This document shows, piece by piece, positions 1 through 6,114 of a stretch of 6,620 bases of DNA. The notes beneath the pieces are model-generated. The model had not been told where the DNA came from. It did not search any database and saw only the letters and a program-made list of their open reading frames with translations. The stretch covers positions 1-6,620 of the forward strand of contig JAKADF010000195.1 of the NCBI GenBank assembly GCA_021820805.1, read 5' to 3'. Position 1 is the stretch's first letter, and each line of letters starts with the position of its first letter. A program made the translations under genes and the position numbers. This DNA is from Bacillota bacterium. Lineage in GTDB: Bacteria; Bacillota; Bacilli; Alicyclobacillales; Alicyclobacillaceae.

Positions 1-116
1 TGATCAGAAACAAGGTCATGCAGCTCAGGAGTTATTTGATCTATAAGGGAAGGATTGGAATAAGCAGTTTCAAAATTTGAAGTTACCTTTTCAATTGAAG
101 GCCATTTTGCGGTCAT
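1..116 (-). CDS. N-terminal fragment of an unrecognised protein (runs off the left edge)
   Basis: An open frame starts at an ATG at 116 and runs leftward off the window, giving 38 codons without a stop. The protein begins MTAKWPSIEKVTSNFETAYS and continues to HDLVSD. A purine-rich ribosome binding site (GGAGATGATAG) lies about ten bases before the ATG, which supports this start. The visible part is soluble in character, with no signal peptide or membrane segment, and I do not recognise the family. It lies downstream of the P-II gene on the same strand, 96 bases after its stop, so the two could be transcribed together. The gap contains a possible folded leader instead of an obvious terminator. 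The function is unknown; a nitrogen-related role would only be a guess from the P-II neighbour. Confidence 0.65.
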   Translation of the reverse strand, partial: MTAKWPSIEKVTSNFETAYSNPSLIDQITPELHDLVSD

Positions 117-139
117 ATTCTATCATCTCCAATAACTTC

Positions 140-186
140 TACATTCGTTGATTCATTCATATCACATCAACAAAAAAACGAATGTA
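140..186 (-). promoter_or_regulatory. Inverted repeat / possible folded leader before the left-edge gene
   Basis: A perfect 10-base inverted repeat (TACATTCGTT at 140-149, AACGAATGTA at 177-186) surrounds a second 6-base inverted repeat (GTTGAT at 147-152, ATCAAC at 166-171). Together they can form a 13-pair stem with a 13-base loop and an 8-base A/T-rich bulge on one side. On the minus strand the structure ends 13 bases before the GGAG ribosome binding site of the left-edge gene. It lacks the G+C-rich stem and trailing T run of an intrinsic terminator. It could be an operator or a leader structure; no specific regulator is recognised. Confidence 0.35.
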
Positions 187-212
187 TGCTAGATCACTAA
201 TCACGCTATCCA

Positions 213-563
213 CTATCGATTTAATTCATCAATTGTTTCGTCTACCTTCCCCGTCCGAACATTGTAAGCTTCCAATACATCGTAAACGAAGATTCTTCCA
301 TCTCCTGCCACCCCTGTTTGAGCAGACGCAAGAATTGCATCCACTGCAGGCTTCAAATACTCATTTGACACTACAATTTCAAGTTTAATTTTGGGGTGTA
401 GATTGATGTCATACACATGTCCTCTATATACGCCAGACGTATTTTTTTGTTGTCCTCGCCCTTGTACAGGGATTGCCGTAAAACCCGAAACGCCAACTTG
501 ACGGAGGGATTTTATCACTGCTTGCAGCTTCTCAGGGCGAATAATGGCGTCAATTCGTTTCAC
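213..563 (-). CDS. glnB: P-II family nitrogen regulatory protein
   Basis: This encodes a small trimeric cytoplasmic signalling protein of the P-II (GlnB/GlnK) family, which senses ATP/ADP and 2-oxoglutarate and controls nitrogen-related targets. The frame is open further upstream, but I chose the GTG at 563 because a near-perfect ribosome binding site (AAAAGGAGG, 570-578) lies six bases before it and because it aligns residue for residue with E. coli GlnB. The product is 116 residues, against about 112 usual. It shows the VKRIDAIIRPEKL start, the T-loop with Q39, K40, Y46-R47-G48 and Y51 (the uridylylation position in enterobacteria), K58, and the C-terminal signature TGVAGDGRIFVYDV at 83-96 followed by R103-T104-G105. 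Two arginines that bind ATP phosphates in E. coli are replaced (Q38, N101). From memory, the B. subtilis homologue also lacks both. No amtB is adjacent within the window, so glnK is an equally possible name. Confidence 0.93.
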   Translation of the reverse strand: MKRIDAIIRPEKLQAVIKSLRQVGVSGFTAIPVQGRGQQKNTSGVYRGHVYDINLHPKIKLEIVVSNEYLKPAVDAILASAQTGVAGDGRIFVYDVLEAYNVRTGKVDETIDELNR

Positions 564-640
564 GTAAATCCTCCTTTTAGAAATAGCTAAACAGAACCTA
601 AGTTGATGTATGTCACAAAAATCGAATCTTCTCCGTCTAA

Positions 641-669
641 ATGATATCAGCAACTATTCCATTAAACCA
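641..669 (-). promoter_or_regulatory. Candidate promoter for the P-II gene
   Basis: On the minus strand an extended -10 element (TGATATCAT, hexamer TATCAT at 641-646) lies 17 bases from a poor -35 match (TGGTTT, 664-669). It would start transcription near 634 and leave a leader of about 70 bases. The -10 is good and the -35 is weak, so this is tentative. A TGTGA half-site (614-618 read on the minus strand) resembles half of a GlnR/TnrA box, but the second half does not match. Confidence 0.25.
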
Positions 670-696
670 CGCAATATGAATGGAGAGATACATCAA

Positions 697-1686
697 GTGA
701 AAAAAACATTATCTTTGGTAATTAGCTTCACGATTCTAGGGGGAACATTACTCTCTGGCTGCGGCCATACAAAACAAGCCATGCCTTCGCAAAACTCCAG
801 CCAAACAAACGAAATATCTAAAAATTCAACAAGCCCAAATTCAAACGAGAATACCAAGCCTTTGCCTCCTGGGCTTGACAAAAATACATCTACAAACGAA
901 CAAAGCAAGGTTCAATTGGTAAATCAAATCATGTCACTTGCAAAAGAAGGCAAGGTGATGGGAGTACCTTTTATAATGCAGTCCAATATGGAAGATGTAT
1001 ATCATTCATGGGGCAAGACAACCGAAACAACTGCTGGTGCCGGTATTTATACAACCTATGACAGTCATCATACAGATTTCGGATTCAACAAAGGGGGCCA
1101 GATTTTTGACCTGAGATCATACAGCAAAGACCTGCAGACTATTACACAGAGCGATATTACCCAGGTGCTTGGCAAACCAGGATCCGTTCGATACACATCA
1201 GATTCATATATTTATCTCTACCCTGCTGGAGCCGATTATCAACTTTTATGGGTATTTCCAAAAGACAGTGCTGGTAAACCAAGTTCACATGTTGACCATA
1301 TATCCGTCTTCTGGCCGGAGGGGACAGTGAATAGTATGGCGCAAACACAGCCTGCCCCAAGTGTTGTGATTAATAACACGCTAGGCTCTGTCGGAAGCCT
1401 GTTTACATTCAGCATCAAAGATACACCGAAAAACTATCACTTAGCTGAACTGGAATGGATACCAAACAATCATTCTGCTGTTGTAAATACCCTGTCAGAG
1501 GCACTTATAAACGCACAAAATGGCGGCAAGAATATCCCTTGTTTTAATATAAGCAAAGACGGGCAAACAATGAGTTTCATCTACTCGTCTAACATGAAAA
1601 ATCAATCAGGATATGTAAGAGTAATCTTTCAGACGACATCAGGGTCTGCGATGATAGGACAAAGCCCTGCCATTACATTGAAGTAA
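697..1686 (+). CDS. Secreted lipoprotein with DUF4309 (YjgB-like) domain
   Basis: A 329-residue lipoprotein of unknown biochemical role, anchored to the outer face of the membrane. The start is the GTG at 697, preceded nine bases upstream by GGAGAG. It gives a textbook type II signal peptide: K2-K3, a hydrophobic stretch L5-L19, and lipobox L-S-G-C with the lipidated cysteine at 22. The frame is open back to an ATG at 610, but that would add 29 polar residues before the signal peptide. Residues 23-70 form a low-complexity linker rich in Ser, Asn, Thr and Gln. Residues about 72-207 match the DUF4309 family as I know it from Bacillus YjgB: LAKEGKVMGVPF, a W-G-K turn at 105-107, FGFNKGGQIFDLRSYS at 128-143, LGKPG at 158-162 and HVDHISVFWP at 198-207. 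Residues about 215-329 look like a separate beta-rich extracellular domain that I cannot name. It is divergent from P-II and converges with the LOG gene, leaving only 30 bases and no clear terminator between them. Confidence 0.88.
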   Translation: MKKTLSLVISFTILGGTLLSGCGHTKQAMPSQNSSQTNEISKNSTSPNSNENTKPLPPGLDKNTSTNEQSKVQLVNQIMSLAKEGKVMGVPFIMQSNMEDVYHSWGKTTETTAGAGIYTTYDSHHTDFGFNKGGQIFDLRSYSKDLQTITQSDITQVLGKPGSVRYTSDSYIYLYPAGADYQLLWVFPKDSAGKPSSHVDHISVFWPEGTVNSMAQTQPAPSVVINNTLGSVGSLFTFSIKDTPKNYHLAELEWIPNNHSAVVNTLSEALINAQNGGKNIPCFNISKDGQTMSFIYSSNMKNQSGYVRVIFQTTSGSAMIGQSPAITLK

Positions 1687-1716
1687 TATGTCAACTGCCG
1701 CCTTATTCATTTAGAG

Positions 1717-2958
1717 TTAATCTCTTAATGTCAATTGGTTTCTGCGATGGAGTTCTTCTACAAAGGTACGTGTTTTTTCAAACGCTTCTTCAGCTGAATT
1801 TACCACCTCAGCGATGTATGCTTCATCCGGGTACGAATCATCTTCGCCTGGTATTTTTATTCTGTCTCCATAACTATTTATCGTACCAAATTCTCGCATT
1901 TGATCTACAAAGCGAAAAAAAGGTTCCCAGAAGTCTTGATGAACAAAAATCACTTTTGTTCTGCGCCTTCTCAAGTGATTGGTCGAAAGTTTGGATAATG
2001 TTTCAAACACCTCCCAAGCTGTACCATATCCACCTGGCCAAAACAAAATTACGTGTGAGTAATTAATGAGAACTCCCTCGCGAATCGAAAAATTATTCAT
2101 TCGAAGCCGCTGGTTTGAAAATACTGAATAACTGTCCTTAAGATTAAAAAAATTATCATATCCAAACTGACAGTCAATTCCAATTACGTGCGCATTCTGG
2201 CTTCTGGCTCCTTCAGCAGCTGCACGCATGATTCCAGGTCCACCGCCTGTACAAAGAGGTATGTAACGCCCATCCAGCGCTTTTTCCTGCTCGTGGGCTG
2301 CATATTTCCCCCACAACTCACCGAACTTTTTGGCTGAGTCATAGTAATGCGCACTCTTCTCTGCAATATTTCTATGGCGATCCACCCGAATATGCGTTTT
2401 TCCCAATTTATCTTGTAAAAGTTTCTTTCCCAAAGTGTCCTGCTCACTGCCAATTGCAGATTTGTATTCATCAACATGGTCATTTAAGATATCTAGTTTT
2501 TTATGAGTAATCTCTTTACTTGAGATACTTGCTGAACCCATGACCGTGATAAAACCATATTTTGCTTCATAGTTAAGCAAAAGCCCAGCAGCATAAACAT
2601 CTGCTGCACTGTCTTCATTACTAAGTGCTCTATCATTAGGAACAAAACTAACGCTCGTGCCTATGACAGTGAACGAGGCAATACAGGTCGATTGACCATA
2701 ATTCTTCCATTTCACAAAAAAACCATCTTCATCTACGTTATAGATTTCTACTTGTCCGTTTTGATTAATGTTAGCGAAAGACAGACTGTATCCATTCTCT
2801 TTAACTGGGCTTATTTTGTCAAAAGTAATGCGTTCCTCAAACGCGACTTTTGCTGAGTCTTTATGTGTTTTCTCTATCCACCATCCAGTGCCGGATCCGG
2901 TCCAGTTATGTGTTGCAGGTTCATAAAAGATATCTCCATGAAGTTGAATGTCGTCCAT
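1717..2958 (-). CDS. LOG-family (lysine decarboxylase-like) protein with N-terminal extension
   Basis: A 413-residue cytoplasmic protein whose C-terminal two thirds is a LOG-type Rossmann domain. Family members cleave nucleoside 5'-monophosphates at the N-glycosidic bond (cytokinin-releasing phosphoribohydrolases) or act as nucleotide-binding sensors. The domain starts near YGFITVMGSASI (134-145). The signature GGGPGIM is at 238-244 and WPGGYGTAWEVFE at 307-319, with the expected glutamate at E316. R293, in S-I-R-E-G-V, aligns with the catalytic arginine of the usual RKxxM motif, but the following lysine is E294. Typical LOG proteins have about 180-220 residues. This one has an N-terminal region of about 130 residues that looks beta-rich and is not recognised (G-S-G-T-G-W-W-I near 21-28), and a charged, probably helical insertion at about 146-200. 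The ATG at 2958 has AAGGA ten bases upstream. It shares a divergent promoter region with the FAD oxidoreductase. Catalytic activity is likely but unproven, and the substrate is unknown. Confidence 0.88.
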   Translation of the reverse strand: MDDIQLHGDIFYEPATHNWTGSGTGWWIEKTHKDSAKVAFEERITFDKISPVKENGYSLSFANINQNGQVEIYNVDEDGFFVKWKNYGQSTCIASFTVIGTSVSFVPNDRALSNEDSAADVYAAGLLLNYEAKYGFITVMGSASISSKEITHKKLDILNDHVDEYKSAIGSEQDTLGKKLLQDKLGKTHIRVDRHRNIAEKSAHYYDSAKKFGELWGKYAAHEQEKALDGRYIPLCTGGGPGIMRAAAEGARSQNAHVIGIDCQFGYDNFFNLKDSYSVFSNQRLRMNNFSIREGVLINYSHVILFWPGGYGTAWEVFETLSKLSTNHLRRRRTKVIFVHQDFWEPFFRFVDQMREFGTINSYGDRIKIPGEDDSYPDEAYIAEVVNSAEEAFEKTRTFVEELHRRNQLTLRD

Positions 2959-3020
2959 ATGTAAACAATCCTTCGTTTCATTTATGATGGAATCACATGT
3001 ACATTATTTCTGGAAAGCAG

Positions 3021-3049
3021 ATGATATAATCCGGAATATTGCATAACAA
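3021..3049 (-). promoter_or_regulatory. Candidate promoter for the LOG gene
   Basis: On the minus strand a -35 TTGTTA (3044-3049) is separated by 17 bases from a -10 TATCAT (3021-3026). Transcription would begin near 3014, with a leader of about 56 bases. The hexamers match the sigma-A consensus at 4 of 6 and 5 of 6 positions with ideal spacing. The -10 overlaps the plus-strand -10 of the oxidoreductase. Confidence 0.5.
3022..3030 (+). promoter_or_regulatory. Candidate extended -10 promoter for the FAD oxidoreductase gene
   Basis: TGATATAAT is a perfect -10 hexamer (TATAAT, 3025-3030) with a TG extension one base upstream. The -35 region at the right distance is poor (CATTAT, 3002-3007), which is tolerated by extended -10 promoters. 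Transcription would start near 3037 and leave a leader of about 105 bases before the start codon. Confidence 0.5.
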
Positions 3050-3126
3050 ACAAGGCATGATGAGTTATGATAAGAATCGACAGGCTCTTCTGAAAACATA
3101 CCAGCATTTAATCAAATCATATTTCT

Positions 3127-3133
3127 AAAGGGG
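3127..3133 (+). promoter_or_regulatory. Ribosome binding site that decides the oxidoreductase start
   Basis: AAAGGGG, continuing into TG, matches the 16S rRNA tail well and is the only such site nearby. The longest open frame would start at the GTG at 3133, but that codon lies inside the ribosome binding site itself. The TTG at 3142 is eight bases downstream, in frame, and is the better start. Confidence 0.65.
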
Positions 3134-3141
3134 TGCTCTTT

Positions 3142-4506
3142 TTGGATCTACACTCTGATTTATTGCAACTAATTCCTGATAAAAATAGAGTTACGATAGG
3201 CGAATCCGTCTTACACCAACACGGTCAAGACTATAGCTATCATCCCCCGCATAATCCTGATGTGGTTGTATTTGCAGTTAATAAGGATGAAGTTAGCCGT
3301 GTCCTCAAATATGCGAATGAAAACCGCGTGCCAGTTACGCCATGTGGCGTACTGACAAGCGTAGAAGGCAATGTTTTGCCTGTTTCGGGCGGAATCAGCC
3401 TTGATTTGACAAAAATGAATAATGTTATTGAGGTTCGTCCTAAAGACTTCCTCGTTCGCGCAGAGCCAGGTGTAACCAGAACCCAACTGAACAAAGAACT
3501 CAAACCATATGGATTACAATTTCCGCTCGATCCCGGTGCCGATGCTTCTATTGGCGGCATGGCTGCAACAAATGCCAGCGGCACAACTGCCGTGAGATAT
3601 GGTGTAATGCGTGACCAAGTCGTGGATTTAGAGGTCGTTTTAGCAGATGGAAGCATTATTCACACAGGCGGAATGTCCATGAAGTCATCCGCTGGATACA
3701 ACTTGACCGGTTTATTTATTGGCTCTGAAGGTACACTCGGCGTCATCACCGAACTGACACTTCGGGCCCGCCCTATTCCGGAATTTACCGTTGCCGCAAG
3801 GGCTGTGTTTCCTGACCTCGAAAATGCATGTGAAGCTGCTTATGGTATTACTGGCTCTGGCATTCCAATCGGCCGAATCGAGCTGGTTGATGAGCATACA
3901 ATACATGCTGTTAACCTTGCCAAAGGAACAAACTATGTGGAACAACCTACGCTGTTTTTAGAGTTTCATGGCAGTGAAGAACACGCTGTACAAGGAAGCG
4001 TTGCCCTTTCCGAGGAAATCTGTTTGGACGCCGGGGGTGCAGAATTTGTTTTTGAAACAGACGCAGAGTCGCGCCATCAACTCTGGGAAGCAAGACACGA
4101 CGCCGCTCTTGCAGTCATGCAGACAGCCCCTAAAAAGAAAATGAAAGTAACAGATGTTTGTGTGCCGCTCTCAGAATTGCCGGAAGCAATTCGAGTCGCA
4201 CGAGAGACGATTGATGCTTTTGGTGTCTACGGTGCAATTCTTGGCCATGTCGGAGACGGCAACTACCACGTTATATTTATGGTTGACCCAAACGACCCTG
4301 CTGAAATGAAAATTGCAGATGAAATCAATCATGAAATTGTGCAATATGCCCTCGAACGCGGCGGCACATGTACAGGTGAACACGGTGTAGGTCTTGGCAA
4401 AATGCAATATTTGCAACAGGAGCATGCAGAAACAGTACCATGGATGAATCGAATAAAACTGTTGTTTGATCCAAACGGAATTCTTAATCCTGGAAAATTG
4501 TTTTAA
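3142..4506 (+). CDS. FAD-binding oxidoreductase, GlcD / D-lactate dehydrogenase type
   Basis: A 454-residue flavoprotein of the family that includes glycolate oxidase subunit GlcD and FAD-dependent D-lactate dehydrogenases. These oxidise a D-2-hydroxy acid to the 2-oxo acid and pass electrons to an acceptor other than NAD. The start is the TTG at 3142 (see the ribosome binding site entry). The FAD-binding domain (about 38-210) contains DPGADASIGGMAATNASG at 130-147, VRYGVMRD at 151-158, ADGSIIHTGG at 168-177, KSSAGYNLT at 181-189 and GSEGTLGVITELTL at 194-207. The C-terminal oxidase domain (about 212-454) contains the expected metal or substrate site: H369 and H376 in HVGDGNYH, and E413-H414 in CTGEHGVGLGK. 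It ends with DPNGILNPGKLF. The early pyrophosphate loop, PCGVLTSVEG at 67-76, has L71 where the family normally has glycine. No glcE or glcF partner genes are adjacent, so a stand-alone D-lactate or glycolate dehydrogenase is likely; the substrate is not determined. Transcription ends at the hairpin at 4532. Confidence 0.93.
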   Translation: MDLHSDLLQLIPDKNRVTIGESVLHQHGQDYSYHPPHNPDVVVFAVNKDEVSRVLKYANENRVPVTPCGVLTSVEGNVLPVSGGISLDLTKMNNVIEVRPKDFLVRAEPGVTRTQLNKELKPYGLQFPLDPGADASIGGMAATNASGTTAVRYGVMRDQVVDLEVVLADGSIIHTGGMSMKSSAGYNLTGLFIGSEGTLGVITELTLRARPIPEFTVAARAVFPDLENACEAAYGITGSGIPIGRIELVDEHTIHAVNLAKGTNYVEQPTLFLEFHGSEEHAVQGSVALSEEICLDAGGAEFVFETDAESRHQLWEARHDAALAVMQTAPKKKMKVTDVCVPLSELPEAIRVARETIDAFGVYGAILGHVGDGNYHVIFMVDPNDPAEMKIADEINHEIVQYALERGGTCTGEHGVGLGKMQYLQQEHAETVPWMNRIKLLFDPNGILNPGKLF

Positions 4507-4531
4507 TATAAATTAATTATGGAAAACTATA

Positions 4532-4577
4532 CACGCCAGCCTAGACAGCTCGACTAGGTCTGGCGTGGTCAATTTTT
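4532..4577 (+). terminator. Rho-independent terminator of the FAD oxidoreductase gene
   Basis: CACGCCAGCCTAG (4532-4544) pairs with CTAGGTCTGGCGTG (4554-4567), giving 13 pairs with a single one-base bulge and a 9-base loop. A T run (4573-4577) follows six bases after the stem. It starts 25 bases after the stop codon at 4506. The opposite strand has only a short T4 run, so it acts mainly on plus-strand transcripts. Confidence 0.85.
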
Positions 4578-4695
4578 AAAGAAGTCAGCTATAATTTTAA
4601 CATGTGGAAATATGCGTATTTCTATCAATTATTCCTTTAGCAATTGATATACAAACCACAGAAGAGCGTTTTTTTATCCGATTCAAAAGTAAAAT

Positions 4696-4734
4696 AAAAG
4701 CACGTTCGGAAAGATACAACCCGAGCGCGCTTTT
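4696..4734 (-). terminator. Terminator of the propeller dehydrogenase gene, probably bidirectional
   Basis: AAAAGCACGTTCGG (4696-4709) and CCGAGCGCGCTTTT (4721-4734) form a 14-base stem with one A-C mismatch and one G-U-type pair around an 11-base loop. On the minus strand the stem runs into TTTTATTTTACTTTTG, a good T-rich tail, and it lies about 40 bases beyond the stop codon at 4775. The plus strand also ends in TTTT. The rest of the gap 4507-4774 holds only this and the other terminator; I see no gene there. Confidence 0.8.
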
Positions 4735-4774
4735 GTCTCCATATGGTCATAAAGGCCTCAATCTGAATTTAGCA

Positions 4775-6082
4775 TTATTTATGCGTAATTTTCCATACCA
4801 CACCAGTCTTTGGAACAAACCCTTCCCCTTTTGCACTGATGCCCATATCGAGAACATAAAGATCGCCTGATTGACCGAATACTACATCGATTGGACGTTC
4901 AAAACCACCGCCGTCTGTGTGCGACGCCGCAAAACCCGATTTATTAATGGCAAAATTCTTGATTGTTCCTGTCGCCAAGTTAATACGAGAGACCCGATGT
5001 CCAACTTCAGGAAGGGGTTTTCCACCAGTTGTCCCTGGTGCACCGCTTCCAAACTCTGCGATATAGATATCGCCGATTGTTCCGAATTCTGGATTATAGT
5101 TAAAATCAAATCCCATTGCAGCCGAATGGGGTGCAAAGACTGCTGCAGGCTTTGGAGGATTCATAGGATGAGGGTGAATCAAGAATGTGGGCTGAGGCTT
5201 CCCTTCTGGTTTAAATTGCGGCAATACAACAGGTCTCCCGCCAGTGTAATCCGGCCAGCCGTACCAAACGCCTTTGTGTATACGCCAAAATCCATCTGGT
5301 GAATTCGCAATATGCCTGCTCCCTCGTTCATCCATACCGTGATCGGTTGAATACAGGCGATTTCTGCGGTCAAATTTAATCCGAAAAGGGTTACGTAGCC
5401 CCCACGCAACGAGTTCAAGTTGAGAGCCGTCTGGATTTGCTCTAAGTATGCTCCCGCTTGCGGCCGTAATGCCTCTCATGACTTCTCCTGAATCCGTCTG
5501 TACTCCGAATGGCGAAAATGCACCTGTATGTACATTCTCCTTTTCGTGTTTTGATCCGGTTAGGATATTGCTCGTTTTGAAATTTTGGCCAGTAAGCCGA
5601 ATGCGCGTACCTGGATAGTCGTGGAAAAATGGATATTTTTTTGCCCAGTCGTTATCTTCTCCAACGACTCCTGAATTCGTAGCTGTACCTTGTCCGAAAT
5701 ACATTTTCCCGTCTATTCCAAAAACAACCCGGTTATTGTGATGATCTCCAAAGCTCGGCAGCCCCGCCAAAATATCTTCCTTTTTTCCATCTGACTTTAC
5801 AATTGTGATGAAGCCGCGGTGGGATACATAAATGTTTCCTTTATAAAAATTAATTCCCGTCAGTGGAGGTGTAAAGCCATCAGCAACAACTACAAAACCA
5901 TTCTCTGTATACTTTAAAACTTTGCCGTTTCCATCAGTAACACCGGCATCGGCAATAAGCATCCCGTACTCTTTTGTGAACATAATATTGATTGGTGAAT
6001 CCAACCCTTGTGCAAAAATTTCTATTTTAAATTTTGAAGACAGTGCAATATCATTTGGATTTAACTTTCTTTCATTCGTCAC
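4775..6082 (-). CDS. Glucose/sorbosone dehydrogenase-like beta-propeller protein (PQQ-dependent sugar dehydrogenase family)
   Basis: A 435-residue protein of the six-bladed propeller family that includes soluble PQQ glucose dehydrogenase and YliI-type aldose sugar dehydrogenases. Family features are AQGLDSPINIMF at 24-35, GDHHNNRVVFGIDGKMYFGQG at about 112-132 (H114 or H115 corresponds to the active-site histidine of soluble glucose dehydrogenase), WGLRNPFRIKFD at 227-238 (R230 corresponds to the conserved arginine of GxRNP), YGWPDYTGG at 274-282 and the last blade FERPIDVVFGQSGDLYVLD at 394-412. A proline- and histidine-rich stretch occupies about 293-320. I cannot confirm the full PQQ site or the substrate. 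Most relatives are exported, but this N-terminus (MTNERKLNPNDIALSS) has no signal peptide, so it may be cytoplasmic or use another route. The start is the GTG at 6082, with AAAGGGGGTGA six bases upstream. The gene is a single transcription unit ending at the terminator at 4696-4734. Confidence 0.88.
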   Translation of the reverse strand: MTNERKLNPNDIALSSKFKIEIFAQGLDSPINIMFTKEYGMLIADAGVTDGNGKVLKYTENGFVVVADGFTPPLTGINFYKGNIYVSHRGFITIVKSDGKKEDILAGLPSFGDHHNNRVVFGIDGKMYFGQGTATNSGVVGEDNDWAKKYPFFHDYPGTRIRLTGQNFKTSNILTGSKHEKENVHTGAFSPFGVQTDSGEVMRGITAASGSILRANPDGSQLELVAWGLRNPFRIKFDRRNRLYSTDHGMDERGSRHIANSPDGFWRIHKGVWYGWPDYTGGRPVVLPQFKPEGKPQPTFLIHPHPMNPPKPAAVFAPHSAAMGFDFNYNPEFGTIGDIYIAEFGSGAPGTTGGKPLPEVGHRVSRINLATGTIKNFAINKSGFAASHTDGGGFERPIDVVFGQSGDLYVLDMGISAKGEGFVPKTGVVWKITHK

Positions 6083-6114
6083 AGTACGTCACCCCCTTTG
6101 CGGTGTCCCGTACT
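6083..6114 (-). promoter_or_regulatory. Potential hairpin covering the ribosome binding site of the propeller gene
   Basis: On the minus strand AGTACG (6109-6114) pairs with CGTACT (6083-6088), which directly abuts the GTG start. Inside, CACC (6102-6105) pairs with GGTG (6090-6093) across a small internal loop. The ribosome binding site AAAGGGGGTGA (6089-6099) is thus partly in the inner stem and partly in the 8-base loop. This could lower translation until unfolded. A second CGTACT (6141-6146 on the minus strand) could compete for the same AGTACG if it is transcribed. Confidence 0.35.

Noticed and set aside
602..618. GlnR/TnrA-type nitrogen regulator box upstream of P-II
   Set aside because: Only the TGTGA half fits the TGTNA-N7-TNACA pattern; the other half has two mismatches in the conserved positions.
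564..653. Longer start for the P-II protein
   Set aside because: The extension is arginine-rich and unlike the family, while the GTG at 563 has a near-perfect ribosome binding site and matches the known N-terminus.
610..696. Longer start for the lipoprotein, from the ATG at 610
   Set aside because: It would place 29 polar residues before the signal peptide and has no ribosome binding site. The GTG at 697 has GGAGAG and gives a standard lipoprotein signal.
1671..1688. Small ATTAC/GTAAT hairpin at the end of the lipoprotein gene as a terminator
   Set aside because: The stem has only five A+T-rich pairs and no T run follows it, so it is too weak to call.
2997..3004. ATGTACAT palindrome in the divergent promoter region
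   Set aside because: Eight bases is short enough to occur by chance, and it matches no operator I can name.
3240..3656. Open frame of 138 codons on the minus strand inside the FAD oxidoreductase gene
   Set aside because: It lies wholly antisense to a gene with clear family motifs, has a biased shadow-like composition and shows no motif of its own.
4604..4870. Open frame on the plus strand across the terminator gap
   Set aside because: It runs through the terminator hairpin and into the 3' end of the propeller gene, and its product looks random.
4871..5302. Open frame of 143 codons on the plus strand inside the propeller gene
   Set aside because: It is antisense to the conserved propeller reading frame. 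Its cysteine- and arginine-rich product is typical of a shadow frame.
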